Source: Coemansia sp. RSA 1804
Lineage: Eukaryota > Kickxellomycota > Kickxellomycetes > Kickxellales > Kickxellaceae
NCBI GenBank assembly: GCA_027578815.1
Contig: JANBTH010000408.1
Coordinates: 1-17,982, forward strand
Length of the DNA: 17,982 bases
Direction of reading: 5' to 3'
Part shown: positions 1 to 7,881 of the stretch, in pieces
How positions within the stretch are numbered: the first letter of the stretch is position 1
Layout: each line of letters starts with the position of its first letter
Position numbers and translations under genes: made by a program
The notes under the pieces: model-generated
What the model saw: the letters and a program-made list of their open reading frames with translations, nothing else
Told to the model about the DNA's origin: nothing
Databases searched by the model: none

Positions 1-47
1 TTCAGCGCCGCGCGCAAGCAGAGACAGGCCATGTCTGTGAGTGAGCG

Positions 48-123
48 ATTGGGGCTTTGACCAATGCTGATTAACGCGGTATGGCTCGAGCCGAGCCACA
101 GGCAAGAAGCCGTGTGCCATTGG
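48..123. promoter_or_regulatory. Cluster of three CCAAT-type motifs
   Basis: ATTGG occurs at 48-52 and 119-123, and CCAAT at 61-65. In fungi CCAAT is bound by the Hap2/3/5 (CBF/NF-Y) complex, usually 50-200 bp upstream of a gene. The cluster sits next to a minus-strand ATG at 32-30, so it could belong to a leftward gene starting at the edge. Pentamers are common by chance, so this is a suggestion only. Confidence 0.25.
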
Positions 124-889
124 CTGGCAACTCCTCCACAAAAGCGAGCTGTCTGTGGTGGCCGGTGGTGACGAAAGTTTAGCGGGGGAAGAAGATGAAA
201 AAAAGCAAGGGCTGGCAAGTTCATTCCGTGGACAAAGAGCAAAAAAAAAGGGCGGGACTGGTGGCATGCAATTGCAAAAAGAACCAAATTTTCATGTTTG
301 GCACGCACGCGTCGTTCCTGCGTATGCGCTTTTCCTGGGCGTAATCAGGCTTGCTTTAAAAAAAGTTTTTTCTATTCTTTTCCCCCTCTATCAACTAATT
401 AATTGTTTTTTCTTTGTTAGCGTGAAAAAAACCACTTTTTGTTTGTGCTGCAAATCGGTCTTGTTTTTCTTATTTTTGTTCGACAGAAACCAGTCAGTGA
501 ATTCGAAAGCAAGTGTAAGGCACTGTGACGATAAACACGTCTGCCTCACCAACCACGACACGCACACGGGGTAGTGGCACAAGCTAGCCAAACGCTGGGC
601 GACAGACAGACCAGTTAGTTGTTTAGTCGGGTTTGCTGGTCTTGCAAGCAGAAACAAAGAAAGGTATGTTTGTCCTATTAATACATGAAAAGCCCAAATT
701 GCGCATGAGCAAATACGGGAAAGGCGCCCGTGCTTCGTGCTGGTGACAGCAACACACTTTTACATTGTCAGACGCTGTTGTCCTTCTTTTCGTCTTGCAC
801 CCTTAGCGCTGATAAACACGTCAAAAGACGCGGCTGCTGGGGCTCTCATCCGCTCTCTTGACGGTGGCCCCTCGTGCCATGCCTTTTTT

Positions 890-1180
890 CTCTCCCTTAC
901 TGGCTCGTTCCTGTTTTTTTTTCGGCTTCCTAATCTCCCATTTCGGTTGTTATTGTTGTTGGTGATGATGCCACTAGCTTTCGTCTTTTGTTCTCCTTTT
1001 TTCTTTCCTCCGACTTTTTGCTTTCTTGTATTTCCCCCCTTTTTATCCCGTGTTCAACCAATTTCCAATTCAAAGAGGTTCTCTTTTCACACACTGACAG
1101 ACACACTGTATTTATATTGTTGCTATTCTATTTCCACCTTGTTGCCTCGCTCCTCTGTCGAGGTTTAGTCTACGTTTCTT
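890..1180 (+). promoter_or_regulatory. Long CT/T-rich tract upstream of the 1207 ATG
   Basis: About 290 bases are dominated by T and C on the plus strand, with several runs of T. Such tracts are typical of fungal core promoters and lie just before transcription starts, here just upstream of the ATG at 1207. It supports the view that 1207-1385 is a transcribed first exon. No clear TATA element was picked out inside it. Confidence 0.35.
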
Positions 1181-1206
1181 CATCCCTTGTGCTTTTATGA
1201 TAAGAC

Positions 1207-1385
1207 ATGGACCGTGGAAATCCTCAGCAACAGCCACACAAGGCGTCTGTGCCAATGCCCTCAGCTGCGTCGCCTAGTTTGCTGCACCAAACACAACGCG
1301 GGTTTTCGCAGATGCCGGTATCTGGTGGTGCCTCACAAAACCGCTATCCCACAGCCTCTCAAGGCCGACTCCCTCCCATCCAAAG
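1207..1385 (+). CDS. Putative 5' coding exon, Ser/Pro/Gln-rich (possible alternative SIN3 first exon)
   Basis: The open frame starts with ATG at 1207 (context gacATGG) and encodes about 59 residues rich in Ser, Pro and Gln, including LLHQ and LPPIQ. It stops resembling coding sequence at a strong GTATGT donor (GT at 1386-1387), leaving codon phase 2. The composition matches the SIN3 N-terminus, which also contains LLHQ and LPPIN. Splicing to 1946 (after TTTTGAG) or to 1961 (after GGATAG) would keep the SIN3 frame, but neither acceptor is strong. A short intron ending CAG at 1453 looks better as an intron but leads at once to a stop. A join to the CAG ending at 1580 gives SPNPGHRLPKL and then AT-rich nonsense. 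It may therefore be an alternative SIN3 exon, a small separate gene, or a remnant. Confidence 0.4.
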
Positions 1386-1952
1386 GTATGTCTTGCCGCA
1401 CACATCCCGCTCCTCATTTCCCTACCAACCTTTCTACTATTTGTGTTTGCCAGCGAGCAAGCTATATAAGGTGTTCTCTCTGTGTATATAATATGCTCAC
1501 CTATGTGTCCAATGCATATACGCCTTTTTTTCTTGCTTTCTCCCTCTTCTGGTTTCTTTCTTCTTTGTTTGCTAGCACAGCCCTAATCCCGGTCACAGAC
1601 TGCCAAAGCTGAGACTGATTTATACTACATATTTTTATCGTAAAAGTCTTTCAAATCAAGCAAATATGTTTTTTTTCATAATCAAATATCCAATGATTAT
1701 AGCCTTTCTTGCATTTTCCTTTGCTGACGTGGCTAAAATGCACATTTCACTACTAGAAAATCCTGTTTTTGTCGGACTATGTTGAGTGATTGCGTCAAAA
1801 ACAACAGAATCACCACCATACCGCTTGACTTTACGGCTCATGCGCCATAAAGACTCTTTTGGTTGTTCTCTTTTTCAAAAGAACATTTATTCATTGCTTT
1901 CTTTTCTAATTCTCTACGCCAAAATGCACCTTTTCTGCTTTTGAGTTTTACC
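1386..1952 (+). other. Non-coding spacer or intron plus SIN3 proximal promoter
   Basis: This 567-base stretch begins with a GTATGT donor and holds several CAG/TAG acceptor-like sites after pyrimidine runs (1453, 1575, 1580). It also holds two TATA-like elements (1463-1470 TATATAAG and 1485-1492 TATATAAT) and AT-rich DNA from 1610 to 1800. It could be one long intron, or the true SIN3 promoter and leader with the upstream exon unconnected. The only small minus-strand open frame (1656-1841) has no recognisable family. Confidence 0.45.
1924..1944 (+). promoter_or_regulatory. Short upstream open reading frame in the SIN3 leader
   Basis: An ATG at 1924-1926 (context aaaATGC) opens a six-codon frame ending in TGA at 1942-1944, nine bases before the SIN3 ATG at 1953. 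If the SIN3 mRNA starts upstream of 1924 and this stretch is not spliced out, the uORF would be met first. It could then lower SIN3 translation by forcing leaky scanning or reinitiation. This is inferred from position only. Confidence 0.3.
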
Positions 1953-4900
1953 ATGGATAGCTCAATGCCACCAAAACAAGAGAATCCGAACCCCGGGGCT
2001 GGATCGCGCACATACATGCCTCCGCTTTTGCACCAGTCGCCGACAGCGTCCTCTAGTCTTCCCAATCCACCACATTCAGCACGGTCAGCGGGTAGCTACC
2101 ACTCTGGGTCAATGTCGGCACACTCGCAGTCGTCGTTTGCACCACCTGGTGCTCCTGCGCAAGCGGCTCCTGCCCAGCAGTCCATTGCTGGCACAAACAG
2201 TCTTCCACCGATAAACAGCCCTTATGTGCGCTCACCGTCGTTTACAAGCGCGCAGACAGCCAGCATTCCGCCAATAAAATCACCTCTCCACCAACCGCAG
2301 CAGCAGCATATGGCGCATTCAGTGTCTTCTCCGCTCCATGGCTCATCTTCTGTTGCGCCAAACGATGGCACGTTTTCTCTGTCGGCATCTCACACTCCTG
2401 TTCCACGCATGCACCCCCAGTCGAGCATATCCTCCCCAGGCGCACGCGCAGGCACTCATCAGACTCTGCCACAGCAGCCACCTCAGACCCAGTCGCCAAA
2501 TCCACACCACCACACAAGCTCTGTGCCACCACAGAAACAAGCGCAGTCCCCTCGTGTCCATCGCACTGCGTCAGTGCAAAGTCCCTCGGTTGCACTGCTT
2601 ACCCAGCCAGTAGCACGGCCTCTCAACAGCAATTCCACACCTCGGGTCCCACCTGCCTCTGCTCATACAAGCAGCGTGCCGCCATTGGGCGCATCCCAGA
2701 GCCTTGGGGCAGTTCCTCGGTTGCCGCCTACTTCTGGCCCGGCGGTATCCAGCGGTTCTGTACAGGCAGCAGGTCCTACGCCAATCTCTGCACCCGGGCC
2801 ATCGTCATCATCGCAGCAGACACAACCAGGAGTTGGTGCTGCAGAACCGTTGCAGCAGATTCGCCAGCCGCAGCCACAGCAGCCTCAGCCATCGGATTCC
2901 AGCTCTGCCCGGCCTCTTAATGTCAGCGATGCGTTAAGTTACCTGGATCTGGTGAAGTCACAATTTCGTGATCGTCCCGAGGTTTACAACCAGTTCCTGG
3001 AAATCATGAAGGAGTTTAAAAGTCATGCGATTGACACGCCCGGTGTGATCGAGCGGGTGTCGCAGCTGTTTTACGGAAGCCCGAATTTGATTCAGGGCTT
3101 CAATACGTTTTTGCCACCAGGTTACCGAATTGAGTGCTCGGATGACCCGACAGAAGGCGTTCGTGTGACCACCCCCAGCGGCTCTATTATTCCTGACATG
3201 AACAGACGTATTGGTGGGGCATTGCAAGAACAAGCTCGAGGCGCACCGCAATCGCCAATGGCCTTGTCGGCACAGCAACCTGGCTCGTCAGGTTCCCATG
3301 CTGCACATAATCAGGCGGCGGTATCGGCGGTTGCAGCAGCAGCAGCAACGGTAGCAGCAAAGGATCAGTATGCACCAAGACGTTCAGCGTCATACGTGCC
3401 GCAGGGCTCAGGACCAGGAGTGCAATCACCACCACTAGCGTCGCAAGGAGTTGGGGCAGTTCAGAATGGCATGTCTGCTGTAAGCATCTCAGGCCCAGCC
3501 CCACCCCCAATTGTTGCGCAAACCAGCAGCACATACCCATCTTCCACAGGTGCACAAAATATGCCTGCTCGTTCTCTGAGTGTAATTGAGTCACCTAGTC
3601 TGGCTAATGCGCAGAGACCGCGGCAAGTGCCGTTGGAGTTTGACCATGCGATTAACTACGTAAACAAAATCAAAATGCGATTTGCGGCCGAGCCAGACCG
3701 CTACAAGGAATTCCTCGAGATTCTGCAGACATACCAGAGAGAGTCACGCCCCATACAGGATGTGTATGCGCAGGTTCATATACTATTTGCATCAGCCCCC
3801 GATTTACTGGACGAGTTCAAGCAGTTTTTGCCTGACACAAGCGAGTCTGCCGCTGCCGGGTCCAATGCTTCAGGGTCGCCAACCGCAGCTTATGTGCGTT
3901 CTGGAGCTCCAGTCACGGCGGGCGGGATTAGCACAGGTGCTCTGGTGGCAGGACTGCCTCAACGCCAACTGTCAGTTGGAGTACCCAACCAGCAAGGTGC
4001 AGGTTCTTCAGAGTCGGTTGCTGGCGGCCGTTTGCCGCCTGTTGGAAACTTCACACCGGTCAGTGCAACTGCGCATGGTTCTGACTCATATGCCAGCATA
4101 CCCGCGGAAGGCGGAATGGGAGCATTGGCTGGCGTTGTTCCTCAGCAACCGGGAATGGTATACGATAGTAAGAACGCGCCTGTAACACCTAGCAGCAATC
4201 GAAAGCGCCGTGGAATGATGGGCAATGCGGCACAAGTGCCTGGCTCTGGACCTTCCAAGCGTCGCGCCAAAGGATCCAAGGCTGATGGCTCTGGTGTGCC
4301 ACTTGATCAGGCCGGCGGATATGGTCAGTCACGGAGTTCTGCATCCTTGAACCAACAGCAGATCCAGATGCAAGGACAGCATTCTGTACAACAGCCAGCA
4401 AATCCAGCAACAGCGACCCCTGACGAGCTTGCCTTTTTCGAACGGGTTAAGCGGTTCATTGGACAACCTGCTTCTTACAATGAGTTCCTCAAGCTGTTGA
4501 ATCTTTACAACCAACAGATTCTTGATCCGAAAACGCTTGTAGAGCGTGCAGAGAGTTTCATTGGCGACGACCTGGAGCTTTTTGGCTGGTTCAAGCAGTT
4601 TGTTGGGTTTGATGAGCAACAGCAAGAGATTGAGGATAGCCGTGCAAATGACGAAGCAATCATTGAGTCAATTGTTGGGCCTGAGCCTGGGCCTTATATT
4701 CCTCCTGAAGAGGTTGCTAAAACGCTGCGACCAGCAAAGCCAAAGGCTATTCTTACAGAGTGCAAGGCCTATGGGCCAAGCTATCGCTTGCTGCCTGAAT
4801 CAAGTATCCAATCCAAGTGCTCAGGGCGTGACTCTATGTGCTTTGAGGTTCTGAATGACCGGTGGGCGTCCCACCCAACGTGGGCTTCCGAAGACACAGA

Positions 4901-7106
4901 GTTTGTGCACCACAAAAAGAGCCAGTTTGAGGAGGCGCTATTCCGCAGCGAGGAGGACCGACACGAAATGGATATTGAGATTGACACCAATCTGTCCGTG
5001 ATCCGACAGCTGACCCCTATTGCCCAGCAGATTGAGCAGATGGATCCAGAAAAGCAGATGCAGCTGACGCTACCGGAAAACTTTTGGGGCATGTCTGAAG
5101 CACTGCCGCGGCGTGCTCTGCGGAAAGTCTATGACACCAATCGTGCGATCGAGATTATCAAGGCGATGCATACACATCCAGCAGTGGCAATTCCAATTGT
5201 GCTGAAGAGACTAAAGCAGAAGGACGAGGAGTGGCGTCGGCAGCGGCGAGAGCTCGCAAAGGTGTGGCGTGAAAGCGATGCAAAGAACTACTATCGCTCG
5301 CTGGACCACCAAAGCATGGTGTTTAAGTCGGCAGATCGCAAGAACATATCGCCAAAGCACTTGGTCACAGAGATTGAGACGCGGAGACGGGAGCAGCAGA
5401 ACTTTATGCCCGAGGACGGGAACGTGGCAGGCAACGGCTATAGCGCTGCGAGCATCCGGCGTCAGAATCGCAAGGTTGCCTCTGCGCTACGTCATCGGTA
5501 TCAGCTTGAATACAGATTTAGCGAGGCAACGGTGATTGCGGATGTCATCAATGCCATTCTAGCGCATGTTGGCAGACATAACTCCCAGTTTGCTCCTTCG
5601 GAAAAGGAAGTGATGGAGAGGTTTTTCCATGAGCTATTTGGCGGGCTGTTTGGCGTTGAAAACTCGATGGTGGCAGACGGAACCGCTGATGGTAGCGATG
5701 ACGAAAAGATGGATTCCACCAGTGCCGAGCCAGAAACAAGTGGCGTGGGTTCTAATGGTACGCCGCCTGATGTCAAGCCCGGAGAGTCCGAAGAGAGTAG
5801 CAACAACCCTGTTAATGGCACGTCCGACGATTTGAAGAAGGATGGTCACGACTCAGTTAACGCCGATCCGAAGACGGACGCAGATAAGAGTGCGATGCGT
5901 GTGGACAAGGCCTCTGACGACTCTGCTGCTGATTCCGCTTTGCAAAACAATGGCACCGATTCAACCAAGGCGCCCGGAGTATCCCAAGACAACAGCAAGC
6001 CATCAACGCCAGGGCTTATATCTTCTCGCTCGTGGATACAGATTGGACTGAGTAACAGGGACGCATCGGCAACCCCCGCGCTAAACATTCCTGCCAAGAG
6101 CATGTCGCGTGCATTCTACACAAACAGCAACTACTATGTGTTCTTGCGGCTGTTCCAGATCCTGTATGAGCGGTTCGACCGCCTACGCGAACTTGGTCCG
6201 GAATATCAGAACAAGGCGATTATGATGCAGCAGGGGCAGTCAGCAGCAACAAAGCTTGGATTACGGCCACAGCTGGATATTCTCAAGCAGTATGATCTGG
6301 AGCACACCGACTATTACACGATATTTCTTGAGCTTGTGGACCAGTTCCTCCAGGGCCAGCTTGACACGAACGTCTTTGAGGAGGCGATGCGTGTGATGTA
6401 TGGCATCAACGCATACAAGATCCTGACTGTGGACAAGGTGGTGCAGGCGATATCCAAAAACATCCAGCATCTGATCAGCGATACCAGATGTGTTGATATT
6501 CTCGAGCTGTTTACAACGCTCCCGCCAGTGCACGAGCAGAGCCCACTGCGGTCGCACATTGCTTATCGCATGAAAGTGGAGGCGCTTGTTGGTGCCGACG
6601 AACATGTCTTCCGCATTGACTACATATACGACTCGCAGACGATGACCATTCAGCTGCTGCGGCGCGAGGACATCACGCTAGACGAGGCCGTCACCGAGGA
6701 AGAGCGGTGGGCGTACTACGTCGACTCATATGTGCTGTTTGAGCCGACCGAGGGCGTTCCTCGTCTGCAGCAGAGCCGGCCGAGGCCCTATCTGCCGCGG
6801 CATCTTCATGCAGACGAGGGCGATTACGTGATTAGCTCGCGCTCGAATCTGGAGATCAAGATAGCGGTCAACACGTACAAGCTGTGCTTCCTCACTGGCA
6901 CAGAGGACATCTACGCAAACCACACCCGACGTGCGGCGCTCCACTCTAAACCGGCGCTGAAGAAGGCGTACGAGGAGCAGTGGGATGCGCGGACGCGCAG
7001 ATGGCACGAGCTTGTCAAGGAAAAGACAGAAGGCAGTGGCGATGGCGAGGGCAATGCGCAGGACGGCACTGCAGCAACAGAGGCCTCGACAGAGTGGTGG
7101 AAGTAG
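1953..7106 (+). CDS. SIN3: Sin3-type transcriptional corepressor scaffold
   Basis: This is the nuclear scaffold of the Sin3/Rpd3 histone deacetylase complexes, which binds repressors through its PAH domains and the deacetylase through its central region. The start is the first in-frame ATG, in an excellent context (accATGG), giving 1717 residues. Residues 1-315 are Ser/Pro/Gln/His-rich low complexity. PAH1 spans about 320-395 (YLDLVKSQF, YNQFLEIMKEFK), PAH2 about 559-630 (YVNKIKMRF, YKEFLEILQTYQ) and PAH3 about 822-888 (FFERVKRFIG, YNEFLKLLNLYNQ). A basic bipartite stretch near 748-778 (RKRR, KRRAK) may be a nuclear signal. The Sin3 family/HDAC-interaction region starts near 939 (YGPSYRLLPE). 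An acidic, Ser/Asp-rich insert fills about 1246-1350, followed by the Sin3 C-terminal domain (about 1384-1717). It is one uninterrupted frame, somewhat longer than yeast Sin3. The N-terminus may be extended by the exon at 1207. Confidence 0.95.
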   Translation: MDSSMPPKQENPNPGAGSRTYMPPLLHQSPTASSSLPNPPHSARSAGSYHSGSMSAHSQSSFAPPGAPAQAAPAQQSIAGTNSLPPINSPYVRSPSFTSAQTASIPPIKSPLHQPQQQHMAHSVSSPLHGSSSVAPNDGTFSLSASHTPVPRMHPQSSISSPGARAGTHQTLPQQPPQTQSPNPHHHTSSVPPQKQAQSPRVHRTASVQSPSVALLTQPVARPLNSNSTPRVPPASAHTSSVPPLGASQSLGAVPRLPPTSGPAVSSGSVQAAGPTPISAPGPSSSSQQTQPGVGAAEPLQQIRQPQPQQPQPSDSSSARPLNVSDALSYLDLVKSQFRDRPEVYNQFLEIMKEFKSHAIDTPGVIERVSQLFYGSPNLIQGFNTFLPPGYRIECSDDPTEGVRVTTPSGSIIPDMNRRIGGALQEQARGAPQSPMALSAQQPGSSGSHAAHNQAAVSAVAAAAATVAAKDQYAPRRSASYVPQGSGPGVQSPPLASQGVGAVQNGMSAVSISGPAPPPIVAQTSSTYPSSTGAQNMPARSLSVIESPSLANAQRPRQVPLEFDHAINYVNKIKMRFAAEPDRYKEFLEILQTYQRESRPIQDVYAQVHILFASAPDLLDEFKQFLPDTSESAAAGSNASGSPTAAYVRSGAPVTAGGISTGALVAGLPQRQLSVGVPNQQGAGSSESVAGGRLPPVGNFTPVSATAHGSDSYASIPAEGGMGALAGVVPQQPGMVYDSKNAPVTPSSNRKRRGMMGNAAQVPGSGPSKRRAKGSKADGSGVPLDQAGGYGQSRSSASLNQQQIQMQGQHSVQQPANPATATPDELAFFERVKRFIGQPASYNEFLKLLNLYNQQILDPKTLVERAESFIGDDLELFGWFKQFVGFDEQQQEIEDSRANDEAIIESIVGPEPGPYIPPEEVAKTLRPAKPKAILTECKAYGPSYRLLPESSIQSKCSGRDSMCFEVLNDRWASHPTWASEDTEFVHHKKSQFEEALFRSEEDRHEMDIEIDTNLSVIRQLTPIAQQIEQMDPEKQMQLTLPENFWGMSEALPRRALRKVYDTNRAIEIIKAMHTHPAVAIPIVLKRLKQKDEEWRRQRRELAKVWRESDAKNYYRSLDHQSMVFKSADRKNISPKHLVTEIETRRREQQNFMPEDGNVAGNGYSAASIRRQNRKVASALRHRYQLEYRFSEATVIADVINAILAHVGRHNSQFAPSEKEVMERFFHELFGGLFGVENSMVADGTADGSDDEKMDSTSAEPETSGVGSNGTPPDVKPGESEESSNNPVNGTSDDLKKDGHDSVNADPKTDADKSAMRVDKASDDSAADSALQNNGTDSTKAPGVSQDNSKPSTPGLISSRSWIQIGLSNRDASATPALNIPAKSMSRAFYTNSNYYVFLRLFQILYERFDRLRELGPEYQNKAIMMQQGQSAATKLGLRPQLDILKQYDLEHTDYYTIFLELVDQFLQGQLDTNVFEEAMRVMYGINAYKILTVDKVVQAISKNIQHLISDTRCVDILELFTTLPPVHEQSPLRSHIAYRMKVEALVGADEHVFRIDYIYDSQTMTIQLLRREDITLDEAVTEEERWAYYVDSYVLFEPTEGVPRLQQSRPRPYLPRHLHADEGDYVISSRSNLEIKIAVNTYKLCFLTGTEDIYANHTRRAALHSKPALKKAYEEQWDARTRRWHELVKEKTEGSGDGEGNAQDGTAATEASTEWWK

Positions 7107-7881
7107 CCTTCATCGTAAAACGTTGTTGCTTCATTGACTTTTTGAATTTTTTTATCACCGTTTTCTTTAATAATTAGTGACTTTTTTTCTAACGACACAG
7201 CAATGCATGTCTCATGTTCTAAGAGCTCTTTTGGCCATCGGCTGCACGTGGCAAGATGTGTCTGCTTGATTCGTCGACGCCTTTCGAATGAGATCAGAGC
7301 TTGCGCTTGAGTGCGGAGAGCTTTTCTCATGCCTGAGTCAGATTGATTGAGACCTGTTTTGATTCTTTTTAGCTTTCTTTTGTTATCTTGCATTCAAGTA
7401 TTCTAACTTTACTTCTTGTACACATTGTTGGCCGAAGCAGCCCATCCGCTTACATTGGCAATCTCTAGCAAGAGACTAACAAGCTAATAACAAGTCAGCC
7501 CATACGAACGACTACACTTCCACCACGCCTACGCAAAACCTACAGAATCCAATTTTAAAACCTAGAAGGAAAAAAGGGAGAGCATTTGGAAAGCGAGTAG
7601 TGCTGTTTAGGCTACATAGGATTCAAGAAAGAGGGCATTTGGTGGTATCCGCTCTGTCTTGACTCTAAAAGAACCCTTTTTCTCGTTTCTGTCCCTGCGG
7701 AAACTTGGCGTGCATTGTTGAGGGAACGGGAACAGATCCTCCCTCTCCTCGCTTTCTTTCTTTCTTCTCTTTTTCAGAACAAGTGACTCGGGTGGTACAT
7801 TTACGCTTGAGTCATAGGGAGCAAGGCACTAGAATAGTAGAGCCTGCACCCGCCCAAAAGCCCTTCCCGAGCTAGCACTAT
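7107..7881. other. Intergenic region: SIN3 3' end and WD40 gene promoter
   Basis: No gene is supported in these 775 bases. The first 70 are T-rich, suiting a SIN3 3' end. A CACGTG E-box lies at 7245-7250. TGAGTCA heptamers, identical to the Gcn4/AP-1 site, lie at 7334-7340 and 7808-7814, the second 68 bases before the next ATG. A dense CT tract covers about 7738-7776 and ends in CAG. It probably marks the core promoter of the WD40 gene. It could also be a 5'-UTR intron acceptor, but I found no convincing donor for it. Confidence 0.6.

Larger units (their letters stand above)
1..1206. other. Non-coding region left of the putative exon; CCAAT cluster and T/CT-rich tract
   Basis: I see no convincing gene here. 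The open frames are rich in Phe, Leu and Ser because they translate T-rich DNA. The first 125 bases are GC-richer and hold three CCAAT-type pentamers (48-52 ATTGG, 61-65 CCAAT, 119-123 ATTGG). Positions 240-480 carry several A and T homopolymers, and about 890-1180 is strongly pyrimidine-rich. An ATG on the minus strand at 32-30 in a good context, and an open plus-strand frame ending in TGA at 58-60, both hint that a gene lies just off the left edge. Neither is long enough to call. Confidence 0.6.

Noticed and set aside
155..1200. Open frames at 155-574, 391-657, 737-1168 and 988-1200 as small genes
   Set aside because: They are rich in Phe, Leu, Ser and Lys from homopolymer and T-rich DNA, show no domain or plausible start context, and lie in what looks like a promoter.
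1656..1841. Minus-strand 61-residue open frame inside the SIN3 upstream region
   Set aside because: Starts with a clean ATG, but it is short, AT-rich, matches no family I know, and overlaps the putative intron. A protein search in related genomes would settle it.
2053..7007. Many open frames on both strands inside SIN3
   Set aside because: They are shadows of a strongly coding GC-rich gene; the Gln/Pro/Ala-rich ones arise from the CAG-rich N-terminal coding repeats.
7738..7777. 3' end of a 5'-UTR intron of the WD40 gene (CT tract ending in CAG)
   Set aside because: The acceptor looks good, but no GTAAGT or GTATGT donor was found upstream within the spacer; a CT-rich promoter explains it as well.
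7107..7881. tRNA or 5S rRNA genes in the intergenic spacers
   Set aside because: No GGTTCRANNCC-type B box with a matching A box and cloverleaf pairing was seen in any spacer.
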